Source of the DNA: Planococcus citreus
GTDB taxonomy: Bacteria > Bacillota > Bacilli > Bacillales_A > Planococcaceae
Assembly (NCBI RefSeq): GCF_003664125.1
Contig: NZ_RCCP01000004.1
Coordinates: 124,001-188,000 of the forward strand
Length of the DNA stretch: 64,000 nucleotides
Direction of reading: 5' to 3'
Made by a program: the position numbers and the translations under genes. Below the pieces are notes generated by a model, which was not told where the DNA came from, made no database searches, and worked only from the letters and a program-made list of their open reading frames with translations. Of the stretch, positions 25,376-35,404 are shown in pieces; positions within the stretch are counted from its first letter, which is position 1, and each line of letters opens with the position of its first letter.

Positions 25376-25446
25376 CACTCATATAATAGCGGGAATATGG
25401 CCCGCAAGTTTCTATCGGTCCGCCGTAAACGGACTGACTATGAGAA
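25376..25446 (+). ncRNA. Purine riboswitch, guanine class
   Basis: P1 is CTCATA (25378-25383) with TATGAG (25439-25444). The conserved core follows xpt of B. subtilis almost base for base: TATAATAGCGGG, ATATGG, CCCGCAAGTTTCTA, CCGTAAACGGAC and GACTATGAG. The specificity pyrimidine in J3/1 (ACT, base 25438) is C, which selects guanine or hypoxanthine rather than adenine. It precedes xpt and pbuX, as in Bacillus. Ligand binding would promote termination. Confidence 0.96.
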
Positions 25447-25461
25447 GCAATGGAACGAAAA

Positions 25462-25494
25462 GAAACCGCCTATTTCGACAGGCGGCTTCCTTTT
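25462..25494 (+). terminator. First hairpin of the xpt leader (weak terminator or antiterminator partner)
   Basis: GAAACCGCCT paired with AGGCGGCTTC (one mismatch), followed by CCTTTTGCG. The GCTTC of its right arm is complementary to GAAGC just after aptamer P1 (25443-25447), so it can switch partners. Confidence 0.6.
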
Positions 25495-25508
25495 GCGTTT
25501 CCTTTCGG

Positions 25509-26186
<678 letters not shown>

Positions 26187-26187
<1 letters not shown>

Positions 26188-27509
26188 TGAAAAAAGCCTT
26201 CGGAGAAGCGGCACTCGGCCTTCAACATGTCCTGGCGATGTATGCGGGAGCGATTCTCGTTCCCTTGATTGTTGGGGCAGCGCTCGGGTTGACGCCGGAG
26301 CAATTGACGTACCTCGTTTCGATCGATATTTTGCTGTGCGGCGTTGCGACGCTGCTGCAAGTGTTCAATTCCCGCTTTTTCGGCATCGGCTTGCCGGTCG
26401 TGCTTGGCTGTACATTCACGGCGGTCGGCCCGATGATTGCCATTGGCGGCCAATATGGCATTTCGGCAATTTACGGGTCGATTCTCGTTTCTGGCCTATT
26501 TGTCATTGTCGTTTCCGGATTTTTCGGCAGCCTCGTCCGCTTTTTCCCGCCGGTCGTCACTGGTTCAGTCGTCACCATCATCGGCATCACACTTATTCCG
26601 GTCGCCATCAATAATATGGGCGGCGGGCAAGGCGCGGAAGATTTCGGTTCGCTGTCCAATATTGCCTTAGCTTTCGGGACACTAGCCTTTATCATTTTCC
26701 TTTATAAATTCTCCCGCGGCTTTATGCGCGCCGTGTCGATCCTCGTCGGCTTGATTGCCGGAACGGTCGTTGCCGGATTTATGGGCAAAGTCGATTTCAC
26801 GCCAATCGCAGAAGCGTCGTATTTCCATATGGTGGAGCCGTTCTATTTCGGGATGCCGACATTCGAATGGTCCGCGATCCTGACGATGATCCTAGTAGCG
26901 CTTGTGTCACTTGTCGAATCGACAGGGGTCTATTTCGCCCTTAGTGATATCACGAAAAAAGACATCAATGAAAAAGATTTGGCGAAAGGTTACCGTTCTG
27001 AAGGCTTGGCGATTTTCCTTGGAGGGATTTTCAACGCATTCCCATATACGGCTTACTCGCAAAACGTCGGGTTGATCCAAATGTCCGGCGTGAAGTCGCG
27101 CAAGATCATCTTTATCGCGGCCATCATGTTGATCGTACTCGGGTTCGTACCGAAAATCGGCGCCATGACGACGATTATCCCGACACCGGTGCTTGGCGGG
27201 GCTATGATCGCAATGTTCGGCATGGTCATCGCACAAGGCATTAAAATGCTCAGCGGCGTCATCTCGGAATCGCAGGAAAACTCCATGATCGTCGCTTGTT
27301 CTGTCGGCATCGGGCTCGGCGTCACGGTAGTTCCGGAATTGTTCGCGCTATTGCCTGCAGGCGTCCAGATCTTGACGAGCAACGGCATCGTTGCAGGGAG
27401 CTTGACGGCGATCGCCTTGAACATCGTTTTCCATATGCTGCCGTCCCGCAAACGAAAACGCGAGGCGCAAGCGGTACAATCCAATCAAGCAGTCACACCC
27501 CATGGGTGA
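26187..27509 (+). CDS. pbuX: Xanthine permease
   Basis: A 440-residue NCS2 (nucleobase-ascorbate) transporter with about 14 spans and the family motifs GLQHVLAMYAGAILVPLIVG at the N-terminus, ALVSLVESTGVYFAL and GGIFNAFPYTAYSQNVGL. ATG 26187 overlaps the TGA of xpt, with GGGGAGGTG just upstream. It imports xanthine for the Xpt reaction. The unit ends at a terminator at 27513. Confidence 0.95.
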
Positions 27510-27512
27510 ATA

Positions 27513-27552
27513 GAAAAAGCTGTCCCTTCGTAACGCGAGGGGACAGCTTTTA
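27513..27552. terminator. Terminator between pbuX and the alpha/beta hydrolase gene
   Basis: AAAAAGCTGTCCC(TTC) paired with GGGGACAGCTTTT; it touches the stop codon of the convergent gene. Confidence 0.9.
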
Positions 27553-28542
27553 TTTTTGCGCCTGGCTTTTTTCGAGCAGGAATTCCAATGTCTTCTGGAG
27601 AGTTTCCTGTCCGTCGTTCGTGTCCAAGGCGTATTGATATTCATGCTTCAGGTTCTTATCGGTGCCGCGAAAAAAGACATCAGTGACATCGACGCCTTTG
27701 ATGCGCAGGCTATCGGCAAGTGCGACCGATTGCGGCTCCAGCGGGTCGGCGTCGCCCGCTGATATGAAGACGTCCGGATAAGCGGGCGTCACGTGCTGGA
27801 TGGTCGACATTTCATGGATGTTGCCGAATGTTTCAAAACTTTCGGCACCCGTATAAGCGTTCAAGAAGAAATCGATATTCGGGAAGCCGGATTCGCGCAC
27901 GGTTGCCATATCGTATAATCCACAGAATAATATTGCCCCGCGCAATTGTTGAGGGGAAACGGCTGACGATAAGCCCATCGTTTCAGCGAGATCCGGATTG
28001 GTCTGCAGGGCGGCCAGCTGGCTGGCGATCTGCGCGCCGGCGGAATCACCGCCGACAAAAATCCGTTCCATATCGCCGCCGTACTGTATAGCGGATTCAC
28101 TTAAAAACTTCAAAGCCTCATTGGCCTGGATGACAGGTCCCGGATATAATTGGCCAGGCGCCAGTGCATAGTCGATATTGGCGACCAGATAGCCGGCATT
28201 TGCCAACGTCATGCCATAATCCTGGCGGCTGTCTTTGGAACCGCCGATAAAGCCGCCGCCATGGATCCATAAGATAACTGGCAAGGGGCCGGTAGCGTCT
28301 GCTGGATAGTAGAGGTCCATGAAGGCGTTGTCGGACGCATGGTAGCGAATGTCTTTGACGACCTCGACATGGGAAGCGACTTCCGCAAAATTCGGAGGCG
28401 GGCTATATATGGCAGAGCCAATAATCGGGGCAGCTTTCTGCTCTTCCGTCAACTGGCTGGCCAGCACAAATCCAGCAGAGGCTAAGAAAGCCGCTGCGAG
28501 AAGTGCAAGTATTTTTTTGGAAACGGATCGTTTGCGTTTCAT
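27550..28542 (-). CDS. Secreted or membrane-anchored alpha/beta hydrolase (BD-FAE/esterase type)
   Basis: A 330-residue esterase-family protein. The N-terminus is a Lys/Arg-rich signal or anchor (MKRKRSVSKKILALLAAAFL). The oxyanion motif HGGGFIGGS follows, then the nucleophile elbow GGDSAG, the acid in SAGDADPLEP and the C-terminal KHEYQ histidine. This is the hormone-sensitive-lipase/carboxylesterase pattern. Substrate unknown. I chose ATG 28542, nine bases after CAGAGG; earlier ATGs sit on the ribosome site. It converges on pbuX. Confidence 0.85.
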   Translation of the reverse strand: MKRKRSVSKKILALLAAAFLASAGFVLASQLTEEQKAAPIIGSAIYSPPPNFAEVASHVEVVKDIRYHASDNAFMDLYYPADATGPLPVILWIHGGGFIGGSKDSRQDYGMTLANAGYLVANIDYALAPGQLYPGPVIQANEALKFLSESAIQYGGDMERIFVGGDSAGAQIASQLAALQTNPDLAETMGLSSAVSPQQLRGAILFCGLYDMATVRESGFPNIDFFLNAYTGAESFETFGNIHEMSTIQHVTPAYPDVFISAGDADPLEPQSVALADSLRIKGVDVTDVFFRGTDKNLKHEYQYALDTNDGQETLQKTLEFLLEKSQAQK

Positions 28543-28746
28543 GAGTTCCATCCTCTGCACGGCAGCTACACCGAAAATTCAATCAAGCTTATTGCCATCC
28601 TATCACGTGCCATCCTGCTCCTCAAAAGATTAACTGTCATGAAATTGAAATGGAACTGTAAGGTATTGGGGGTTCGACGCCTGCCAAATCGGGTATTTAG
28701 AGGAGAGGCCAATGGGTCATTTCTAAGAGTTGAAGGAGGGGTTTTC

Positions 28747-29484
28747 ATGTTCGGATTGAGCGATTTGATAGCACTGGTCATATCTGCATTTATCATTTTA
28801 CCGGTCGTTGTCTTTATCCGAGAAGCAGGCTATTTAATCGTCAGTGCTTTGCTTGGCGCGAAGAATCCGCGTTTAACAATCGGTTCAGGTCCCCGAGTCT
28901 TCAAGATCGGCATGTTTGACGTGAGAAAATATTATCATTTATATAGTTGGTTTGCCTACGATGATTTGAAGAGGCAAAGCAAATTCGCATACATCATGCT
29001 TTATGCCGGCCCGATTTTGGCAAATGTCATCGTGGCATTCGTCGTCAACGCACTAGTTGCCAATGGGGTTTTGGATCAATACGAGACTTTCTGGAACCGG
29101 TTTGTGTTCTACGGTTTCTATTTTGTGCTGTTTGACGCTGTGCCGATGAAAACGGCGAATGGCATGCCAAACAACGGCATGATCATCTATGAAATGCTGC
29201 GCTATGGAAAACGCACTGATTTTAATGATGAACCTTTCCTGCCATCGACAACCGAAGTCGAAGAGCAATACGAAGAGGAAATGGAAAAAGTAGAAGAGAT
29301 GAAGGAAAATCAAAAAGACATCATTGAAGACGATGAAGATTACTCAGCAGAGCAACAGGAAAAAGAACGCCGTGAGAAAGAGGATATTGAAGAAAGCAAG
29401 GAGCGGCAGAAAGAGGAATTGGAAAAAGCGAAGAAATTGACGATTAAACAGCGCCACGAGCCAAAAGGCCAGCGCCCTGAGTGA
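28747..29484 (+). CDS. M50-like integral membrane protein, catalytically degenerate
   Basis: A 245-residue protein. The first span ends in VVVFIREAGYLIVSALLGAK, which lines up with the HExxH helix of site-2-type (M50) metalloproteases, but the two zinc histidines are R25 and Y29; only E26 remains. The following PRLTIGSGPRVFKIG is a typical M50 strand pair. The second motif (NLLPI..DG in active enzymes) reads DAVPMKTANGMPNNG, without the zinc Asp. About four membrane spans are followed by a strongly acidic then mixed-charge coiled-coil tail (residues about 165-245). It probably binds rather than cuts. AAGGAGGGG precedes ATG 28747. Confidence 0.75.
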   Translation: MFGLSDLIALVISAFIILPVVVFIREAGYLIVSALLGAKNPRLTIGSGPRVFKIGMFDVRKYYHLYSWFAYDDLKRQSKFAYIMLYAGPILANVIVAFVVNALVANGVLDQYETFWNRFVFYGFYFVLFDAVPMKTANGMPNNGMIIYEMLRYGKRTDFNDEPFLPSTTEVEEQYEEEMEKVEEMKENQKDIIEDDEDYSAEQQEKERREKEDIEESKERQKEELEKAKKLTIKQRHEPKGQRPE

Positions 29485-29549
29485 AGGCAATATGCAATCA
29501 GGTTTGTCATGATATGATGGTCATGTCGAAAAAGAGGGAGTGAATATAC

Positions 29550-30488
29550 ATGGGTGAAAAAACAAAAGGAATTCATCACATTACAGCGATTGTCGGGGAA
29601 GCGCAGGAAAACACCGATTTTTATGCAGGGGTGCTCGGCATGCGCCTCGTCAAGAAAACGGTGAACTTCGACGATCCGGGTACGTACCATTTATATTTCG
29701 GGAACGACCAGGGATCGCCCGGCACTATCATGACCTTTTTCCCGTGGGGCAAAGCCTATCAAGGGAAAGTGGGAGACGGCCAAGTCGGCGTTACGGCTTT
29801 TGCTGTTCCGGAAGGCGCTTTTTCATTTTGGCGCAACCGGCTGGAGAGCCATAATGTTGTGTTCGAAGAGCAAATGCGCTTTGGTGAAACGTATTTGCGT
29901 TTTCAAGACCCGCATGGCCTTCAGCTAGAGCTGGTGGAGCGCGGAATGGGCGAAGCGAGCGGCTGGACCGGAGGCGGCATTACACAAGACAATGCCATCA
30001 AAGGTTTTGCCGGCGCTGTATTGTTTACGGCCAATGCGGCCAAAACTGCCGAATTATTGGAAGAAGTGATTGGCTTCGTGCGCAAAGAAGAGCAAGGCGA
30101 TTATGTCCGCTTTGTCTCGGATGGTGAGTTTGGAAACATATTGGATATCAAGCAAACCCGTGTCGGAACGGGCCAAATGGGCGTTGGCACCGTCCATCAC
30201 ATCGCATTCCGTGCGGACGACGACGTCGATCAATTGGAATGGAAAAACCGCATTGAAGCTTATGGGCTCGGCGTTACGCCTGTCCAAGACCGCAATTATT
30301 TCCGGTCGATTTATTTCCGTGAATATGGCGATCTGCTCTTTGAAATTGCCACTGACCCACCAGGCTTCACGATTGACGAAAGCCCGGACGCGCTCGGTGA
30401 GGAATTGAAATTGCCGAAGCAATACGAGCAGTACCGAAAACGTTTATTGGCGGAACTGCCGCCAGTGTATGCGCGCCCGCTTGAATAG
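29550..30488 (+). CDS. Ring-cleaving dioxygenase, VOC family (MhqO/MhqA-like)
   Basis: A 312-residue protein of two vicinal-oxygen-chelate modules (about residues 5-150 and 155-300). It has IHHITAIVGEAQENTDFYAG at the N-terminus and GTVHHIAFRADDD opening the second half. The metal ligands are expected to be H9 or H10, H190s and a glutamate near the C-terminus (LLFEIATD). B. subtilis homologues MhqA, MhqE and MhqO act against methylhydroquinone and other quinone stress. No MhqR gene is adjacent. AAGAGGGAG precedes ATG 29550. Confidence 0.87.
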   Translation: MGEKTKGIHHITAIVGEAQENTDFYAGVLGMRLVKKTVNFDDPGTYHLYFGNDQGSPGTIMTFFPWGKAYQGKVGDGQVGVTAFAVPEGAFSFWRNRLESHNVVFEEQMRFGETYLRFQDPHGLQLELVERGMGEASGWTGGGITQDNAIKGFAGAVLFTANAAKTAELLEEVIGFVRKEEQGDYVRFVSDGEFGNILDIKQTRVGTGQMGVGTVHHIAFRADDDVDQLEWKNRIEAYGLGVTPVQDRNYFRSIYFREYGDLLFEIATDPPGFTIDESPDALGEELKLPKQYEQYRKRLLAELPPVYARPLE

Positions 30489-30493
30489 CAAAG

Positions 30494-30531
30494 AAAAAGC
30501 AGTCTGGGTTTTCAACCCGGGCTGCTTTTTC
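30494..30531. terminator. Bidirectional terminator between the dioxygenase and proline dehydrogenase copy 2
   Basis: AAAAAGCAG(T)C(T)GGGTT paired with AACCCGGGCTGCTTTTT around TTC. Confidence 0.9.
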
Positions 30532-30535
30532 GGTT

Positions 30536-31447
30536 TCATGAGGATTTGGAGAGCGCGCCTTTTAACACCAATTGGATGTTCTGTGGCCGTTCAGCGAGTC
30601 GTCTCATGAAGTAACCGTACCAATCTTTGCCGAACGGGACATAAGACGTCACCTGGTATTCTTCTGACAGCTCCTTCAACAAATCCGTGCGGAAGCCGTA
30701 GAGCATTTGGAATTCAAAACGGTCTTTTGGGATGCCTTGTTCTTTTATATAGTCAATCGCTGCATTGATAATATGGTGGTCATGCGTAGCGATTGAGGTG
30801 AACACCGGCTGGTCAAGCCGCAGCTTGATAAGCTTAAGGAAATTGGCATCCACTTCCTCAGCGGATTGATACGCCACTTGTTCGCTTTCCTGGTAGGCTC
30901 CTTTCACAAGCCGCAGCCTGACGTTTTGAAGTGCGTCCAAGTCTTGTTCCGAGCGGAAGAGATAAGCCTGGATAACGGTTCCGACACTGTCGAATTCCTC
31001 TCTTAAAGTATGCAATATATCGAGAGTGGGTTGGAGATGCTCGTAATTTTCCATATCCAGGTTGACGTAAATTCCTCGCTGTTCTGCTTCAGCCGCAATT
31101 TCACGGATATTTTCCAGGCAGAATTGGTCATCGATATCGAGCCCGATTTGTGTCAATTTAACGGATAAATGGGCATCCACTCCGGCTTTTGTGATAGCTT
31201 CGGCTGTTTGGATGATTTCGTTTTTTGCTTGTGTGGCTTCTGCGCGGCTGGTGACGAATTCCCCGAGCCGGTCAATAGTGGCGGAAATGCCGTCCTCATT
31301 CAATGCGCGAACGGACGCCATCATATTCGGAATATCGGTTCCAGCAACGACTTTTGCAGCGCCCAGCTGAAAGCCCCATTTTTTAGCTCCGCTGTTCAAT
31401 AGCCGGTTATTGGATAATGCGATAAAAAAACTCCTTGTGATTCCCAT
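30536..31447 (-). CDS. Proline dehydrogenase (monofunctional), copy 2
   Basis: A 303-residue PRODH with the same blocks as copy 1: SVKLTQIGLDIDDQFC, LRLVKGAYQES, ATHDHHIIN, FEFQMLYGFR and YFMRRLAERPQN. It lacks the hydrophobic C-terminal tail of copy 1. The reading frame extends upstream to 31612, but GGAGG eight bases before ATG 31447 sets the start. It is transcribed away from the membrane-protein gene at 31820. Two separate PRODH genes within 8 kb suggest different regulation or location, not recent duplication, since the proteins differ widely. Confidence 0.92.
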   Translation of the reverse strand: MGITRSFFIALSNNRLLNSGAKKWGFQLGAAKVVAGTDIPNMMASVRALNEDGISATIDRLGEFVTSRAEATQAKNEIIQTAEAITKAGVDAHLSVKLTQIGLDIDDQFCLENIREIAAEAEQRGIYVNLDMENYEHLQPTLDILHTLREEFDSVGTVIQAYLFRSEQDLDALQNVRLRLVKGAYQESEQVAYQSAEEVDANFLKLIKLRLDQPVFTSIATHDHHIINAAIDYIKEQGIPKDRFEFQMLYGFRTDLLKELSEEYQVTSYVPFGKDWYGYFMRRLAERPQNIQLVLKGALSKSS

Positions 31448-31819
31448 TACTAGCCCTCCAGTAAAATAAAATATCAATGGCAATCCGCCCGTTGACAACA
31501 GCGGATCTAAGCGTGAATCAACCCAGTAGAACCAGCGGATGCTGAGCTTCTGCAAGGGATCGTTCTCCGTGTGGCTAGAGCATATCATAGAAATGACTGA
31601 AAATAAAAACAACTATTGAAATAATTATATTTCTTATTGTCTACCTTCCACTTATTGGGTTTTCGTAAACAAATTATTCAAAAAAGTTTTTCTAGAAAAT
31701 GAAAATCCTGTCTTTTGAATGAAAAGAAAGCCTTTGTAGCCGCAATGGAAAGGTAAAAGGTGTAAAATAGGCGGTATGTGTTTACAACTATTTGCCGCAT
31801 ACGGAAGGAGGGCTTGCAG
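31448..31819. other. Divergent intergenic region
   Basis: A 372-base AT-rich gap between divergent genes. It must hold the promoters for both, but I find no well-spaced -35/-10 pair. A short palindromic AT block (GAAATAATTATATTTC, near 31616-31631) is the only structure I see. Confidence 0.5.
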
Positions 31820-33235
31820 ATGAGGGCATTAGCGAAAAAAGGATTCACTCTATCTGTACTTATATATGCCGTTCTTCATTTCACCCAGTATTTTTATGCC
31901 AATTCTTGGACCGAGGCGATGCTGCCGATTGCCGGCTTATTCAGTTTGGTGTTTGCGTTCGGCGTGTTGCCGCTCCGCAAGTTGCAGCTGCAGACATTCC
32001 TCGCGGTCACCGCAATCGGTGTGCTGGCGGCGACGAGCCAGAATTTCTGGCAGGATCTGGCGTCAGCGTTCGTCCAGATGAAAAGCCTGATCGCCTTATT
32101 GCTGATCGTTCCGATGATCAGCTGGGTGCTCAGGGAAGAGCCTTACATAGAAGAGATCATGAGCTTCGGCAACAAATGGCTGAACAAGAGCCAAACTTTT
32201 TACGCAGGACTGATGGGGATGACGCAGATCATCTCGCATTTCTTGTTGTTCGGGGTCGTGCCGATGATGTACAGGTTCATCGATTCATTTTTGAAAGACC
32301 ATAAAGATGAAGCATGGGAAAATTACAAGGGCACTGCGATTCTACGCGGCTTCGCCTTGTCGACCATGTGGGTCATCAGCATTCCGAGCTTCATCTTCGC
32401 GGTGGGCGCAATGGATGCGGTGTTATGGAAGTCGATGCTGCTCGGCCTCGGCGCAGCCATTGCCGGGACCTTGCTGTCTGTGGCCTTTGCGACGGCGGAT
32501 GAGAAACGCTACGGCAAGGATTTCTCGGCCGTGCTGACGAATGAAATCGATAAGGCGGTGGCGAACTCCCGAAATGCCGGCAGCTGGAACAAAGACGTAG
32601 CCGAATTCGCTTTTCTGTTCATCTCGCTGTTCGGCACGATCTTCATCCTCCACGAATGGACGGGCGCTGACTTTCTTGTCGTCATCCCGCTGGTCATTCT
32701 TGTCTGGACCTTTCTGTACTTCCTGCTCAAGAGACGGACAGGAAGCTATGCACGGGAAGCGGCGATTTATTATAGAGAAGGTGTATCGAGGCAAGCCCAA
32801 CAGTTCAGCATCCTGCTCGCTGCTGGCTTGCTCATTTATGCGCTCAATCAATCCGCAGTCGGCGATTACGTCATCGGGGCGATGAATTATTTGACCGGCC
32901 ATGTGCCGTTTTTGAATTTGTTGTTCCTGATTCCGTTTATCGTCATCTTCTTGGGCTTTATCGGGCTCGGGCCGCTGCCGGTCATCGTTCTCGTGACAGG
33001 GGTATTGGAATCGGCGGTGCTGCCGTTTCCGCCTGAACTAATCGTGCTTGCGGTGACCTCAGGTAGCGTCATCTCGATCATCCTGTCGCCGTTTGTCATG
33101 CCGGTGATCATCTTAAGCAGCGTCAACGGGTTGAGTGGCATCCGCAATGGCTTGCGCTTCAATTTAAAATTCGCCATTGCTTTCTATATCATGATCCAAT
33201 TATTCGTCCAGACTTTACTGTATTTCTGGAGTTAA
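31820..33235 (+). CDS. Polytopic membrane protein of unknown function
   Basis: A 471-residue hydrophobic protein with about 11-12 predicted spans. The two halves are separated by a charged cytoplasmic stretch (residues about 225-265). The C-terminal part has FLGFIGLGPLPVIVLVTGVL and FPPELIVLAVTSGSVISIIL, glycine-proline re-entrant-like segments that recall ion-coupled organic-acid permeases. I do not recognise a specific family or substrate. GGAAGGAGGG before ATG 31820 fixes the start. It is a single-gene unit. Confidence 0.82.
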   Translation: MRALAKKGFTLSVLIYAVLHFTQYFYANSWTEAMLPIAGLFSLVFAFGVLPLRKLQLQTFLAVTAIGVLAATSQNFWQDLASAFVQMKSLIALLLIVPMISWVLREEPYIEEIMSFGNKWLNKSQTFYAGLMGMTQIISHFLLFGVVPMMYRFIDSFLKDHKDEAWENYKGTAILRGFALSTMWVISIPSFIFAVGAMDAVLWKSMLLGLGAAIAGTLLSVAFATADEKRYGKDFSAVLTNEIDKAVANSRNAGSWNKDVAEFAFLFISLFGTIFILHEWTGADFLVVIPLVILVWTFLYFLLKRRTGSYAREAAIYYREGVSRQAQQFSILLAAGLLIYALNQSAVGDYVIGAMNYLTGHVPFLNLLFLIPFIVIFLGFIGLGPLPVIVLVTGVLESAVLPFPPELIVLAVTSGSVISIILSPFVMPVIILSSVNGLSGIRNGLRFNLKFAIAFYIMIQLFVQTLLYFWS

Positions 33236-33277
33236 AAAAAATGCCCGAAGAGCTTAACGGTTCTTCGGGCATTTTTG
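33236..33277 (+). terminator. Terminator of the polytopic membrane protein gene
   Basis: AAAAATGCCCGAAGA paired with TTCTTCGGGCATTTTT around a 9-base loop, directly after the stop. Confidence 0.93.
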
Positions 33278-33285
33278 GGTCTTAA

Positions 33286-33314
33286 TTGAAAGTAGATCCC
33301 TTTTGTCATATAAT
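33286..33314 (+). promoter_or_regulatory. Sigma-A promoter of the acetamidase gene
   Basis: TTGAAA (33286-33291), 17-base spacer, consensus TATAAT (33309-33314), 31 bases before the start codon. Confidence 0.85.
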
Positions 33315-33344
33315 TTAGAAAATATAGAAAAGGGAGGCTGTCTA

Positions 33345-34646
33345 ATGTCCGAGAATGCTGTCGATACCTTATTGGTCAACCGTTATGTCAATGGAGTGCT
33401 CGATCCTGACAAGGAAATGCTCGGCCCTGTGAAGGACGGCGGGCACATTATTGCCCACACCGCGCCGGGATGCTGGGGGCCGATGATCACGCCGTGCATC
33501 CGGGGCGGCCATGAAGTGACGCAGCCGGTTTACGTTGAAGGTGCAGAGCCAGGCGATGCGATCGTGATCCGCATCAAGTCGGTGGAAGTGACTTCACTTG
33601 CTACGGCTTCCGGAAATGACAAGCCGATCGAAGGGCGCTTTCTGGGCGATCCGTTTGTGGCAGTGAAATGTCCGGGCTGTGGGACATTGTATCCCGAAAC
33701 GGTGATTAAGGGCGTTGGCAGCGGTGCGATCCGCTGTGCCAATTGCGGTGAAGACGTCAGCCCGTTTGAATTTACGCACGGCTACACGATGACGTTCAGC
33801 GACAAAGGCGATGTCGGCATTACGGTGTCAAAACAAGCAGCAGAAACCATTGCGCAAGACGGCAAAGAATACATGAAAACTCCTGAACATTCGGTGCAAA
33901 ACCCTGTGGTCACATTTGCACCGCATGATTTGGTCGGTACGATCGCGCGCATGCGCCCGTTTCTCGGACAGCTCGGCACGACACCCTCCCGCCCGACGCC
34001 CGACTCGCACAATGCGGGTGATTTTGGGTCGTTTCTTGTCGGGGCGCCTCATGAATACACGAGCACGCAGGAAGAGCTCGAAACGCACCGGACAGATGGC
34101 CATATGGACATCAGCCGCGTGCGCGCCGGCGCAGTTCTCGTATGCCCGGTCAAAGTGAAAGGCGGCGGTGTCTATTTGGGAGATATGCACGCCATGCAAG
34201 GAGACGGTGAAATTGCAGGGCATACTTCCGATGTATCGGGTATCAGCCATTTGCAGGTACATGTGTTGAAAGGGCTTGGAAACGCTGGGCCCATCCTGTT
34301 CCCGAACGTCGAAGATCTACCCTATACCGCAAAGCCGTTCACGGAAGCGGAAAAAGCATCCGCCCAAAAACTCGCTGAACGTTTTGGCGTAGAAAAGCTG
34401 GAAGATTCGCTGCCGGTGTCATTTGTCGGATCAGGGCCGACCTTGAACGATGCAACGGAAAATGGCATGCAGCGTGCTGCGGATTTGTTCGGTGTCACAG
34501 TGCCAGAAATTATGAACCGTGCCACGGTGACCGGATCAATCGAAATCGGCCGCCATCCAGGCGTGGTCACCGTGACGTTCTTGGCACCGGAAAGCTATTT
34601 GAAAAAAGCGGGCTTATTCGACCTTGCGAAAGCGCAATATGGATAA
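33345..34646 (+). CDS. Acetamidase/formamidase family protein with inserted zinc ribbon
   Basis: A 433-residue FmdA/AmdA-type amidase: HTAPGCWGPMITPC near the N-terminus, GDAIVIRIKSV, HNAGDFGS, LGDMHAMQGDGEIAGHTSD and the C-terminal VPEIMNRATVTGSIEIGRHPG. These enzymes hydrolyse short amides to ammonia and the acid. Between residues 109 and 134 lies CPGCG-17-CANCG (C109, C112, C131, C134), a zinc-ribbon-like insert that I do not expect in the simplest family members. No amide transporter or regulator is adjacent. AGGGAGG precedes ATG 33345. Confidence 0.88.
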   Translation: MSENAVDTLLVNRYVNGVLDPDKEMLGPVKDGGHIIAHTAPGCWGPMITPCIRGGHEVTQPVYVEGAEPGDAIVIRIKSVEVTSLATASGNDKPIEGRFLGDPFVAVKCPGCGTLYPETVIKGVGSGAIRCANCGEDVSPFEFTHGYTMTFSDKGDVGITVSKQAAETIAQDGKEYMKTPEHSVQNPVVTFAPHDLVGTIARMRPFLGQLGTTPSRPTPDSHNAGDFGSFLVGAPHEYTSTQEELETHRTDGHMDISRVRAGAVLVCPVKVKGGGVYLGDMHAMQGDGEIAGHTSDVSGISHLQVHVLKGLGNAGPILFPNVEDLPYTAKPFTEAEKASAQKLAERFGVEKLEDSLPVSFVGSGPTLNDATENGMQRAADLFGVTVPEIMNRATVTGSIEIGRHPGVVTVTFLAPESYLKKAGLFDLAKAQYG

Positions 34647-34650
34647 TAGG

Positions 34651-34687
34651 AAACCCGCCATTCAAGTGATGAATGGCGGGTTTTTGT
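34651..34687. terminator. Terminator between the acetamidase gene and aroK
   Basis: 13-bp stem AAACCCGCCATTC with its complement around AAGTGAT, then T5. Confidence 0.92.
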
Positions 34688-34694
34688 GCATCTA

Positions 34695-35258
34695 TTAAGC
34701 TTGCGGCGCATGGATATCCCAGGACATTTTCAACGAATCGGCCAAATACTCGGCAGCTTCCACGGCTTCAAAATCATCGACTTGAAACTCTGAGTGGTTG
34801 GCTGCATAAATCGATTGGCGCTCGCGGAAAAGCTGCTCCATCTCTTGTAAGGTCTTATCTTTAAGGAGCGGACGCGTTTCTGTCAGCACATGAATGCGTT
34901 CTTTCCAGGAATCCCAAGAAATATCGAAATACAGGACGGTGCAGTTGGCCAGGCAATGATTACGGTTTTCTTCCTTTAGAAAAGCGCCGCCCCCGACAGA
35001 AATCACGAGCAAGGGCTGGCTGCCAAACGACTGGATCAGTTCCCGCTCTTTGTCGCGAAACGCTTTTTCCCCGTAGGCCTTAAAAATTTCCGGGATCGGC
35101 AAGCCGAATGCCTTTTCGATTTCTTCATCGATGTCAATAAAATCGCGGTAAAGCCGGCGTGCCAATAATTTGCCGACTGTCGTTTTTCCGGCTCCCATAA
35201 AACCTGTGCAGACGATGCTTTTCTCACGGACGGACAAAGGGAAATTCAACGCAACCAC
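34695..35258 (-). CDS. aroK: Shikimate kinase
   Basis: A 187-residue P-loop kinase that makes shikimate-3-phosphate. Walker A GFMGAGKTT, the DxD-like FIDIDEEIE, ERELI, SVGGGAF and TRPLL (shikimate-binding Arg) are all present. No other aro genes are adjacent. The start is uncertain: GTG 35258 overlaps the GAGAG, while TTG 35249 is 8 bases from it, so the true product may be 184 residues. It converges on the acetamidase gene. Confidence 0.9.
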   Translation of the reverse strand: MVALNFPLSVREKSIVCTGFMGAGKTTVGKLLARRLYRDFIDIDEEIEKAFGLPIPEIFKAYGEKAFRDKERELIQSFGSQPLLVISVGGGAFLKEENRNHCLANCTVLYFDISWDSWKERIHVLTETRPLLKDKTLQEMEQLFRERQSIYAANHSEFQVDDFEAVEAAEYLADSLKMSWDIHAPQA

Positions 35259-35404
35259 TCTCTTTCTGTTTTAAATAATGTAAGTTTCCACTTCACCACT
35301 TTACCGCACTGCATCGGCGAATTGAAAGAGGGAAGTGAAAATATAAAGAACTTTCCACCGCAGCTTGATGAAGATAAAGGGTAGAGAAAAAAAGGAGGGA
35401 TAGG

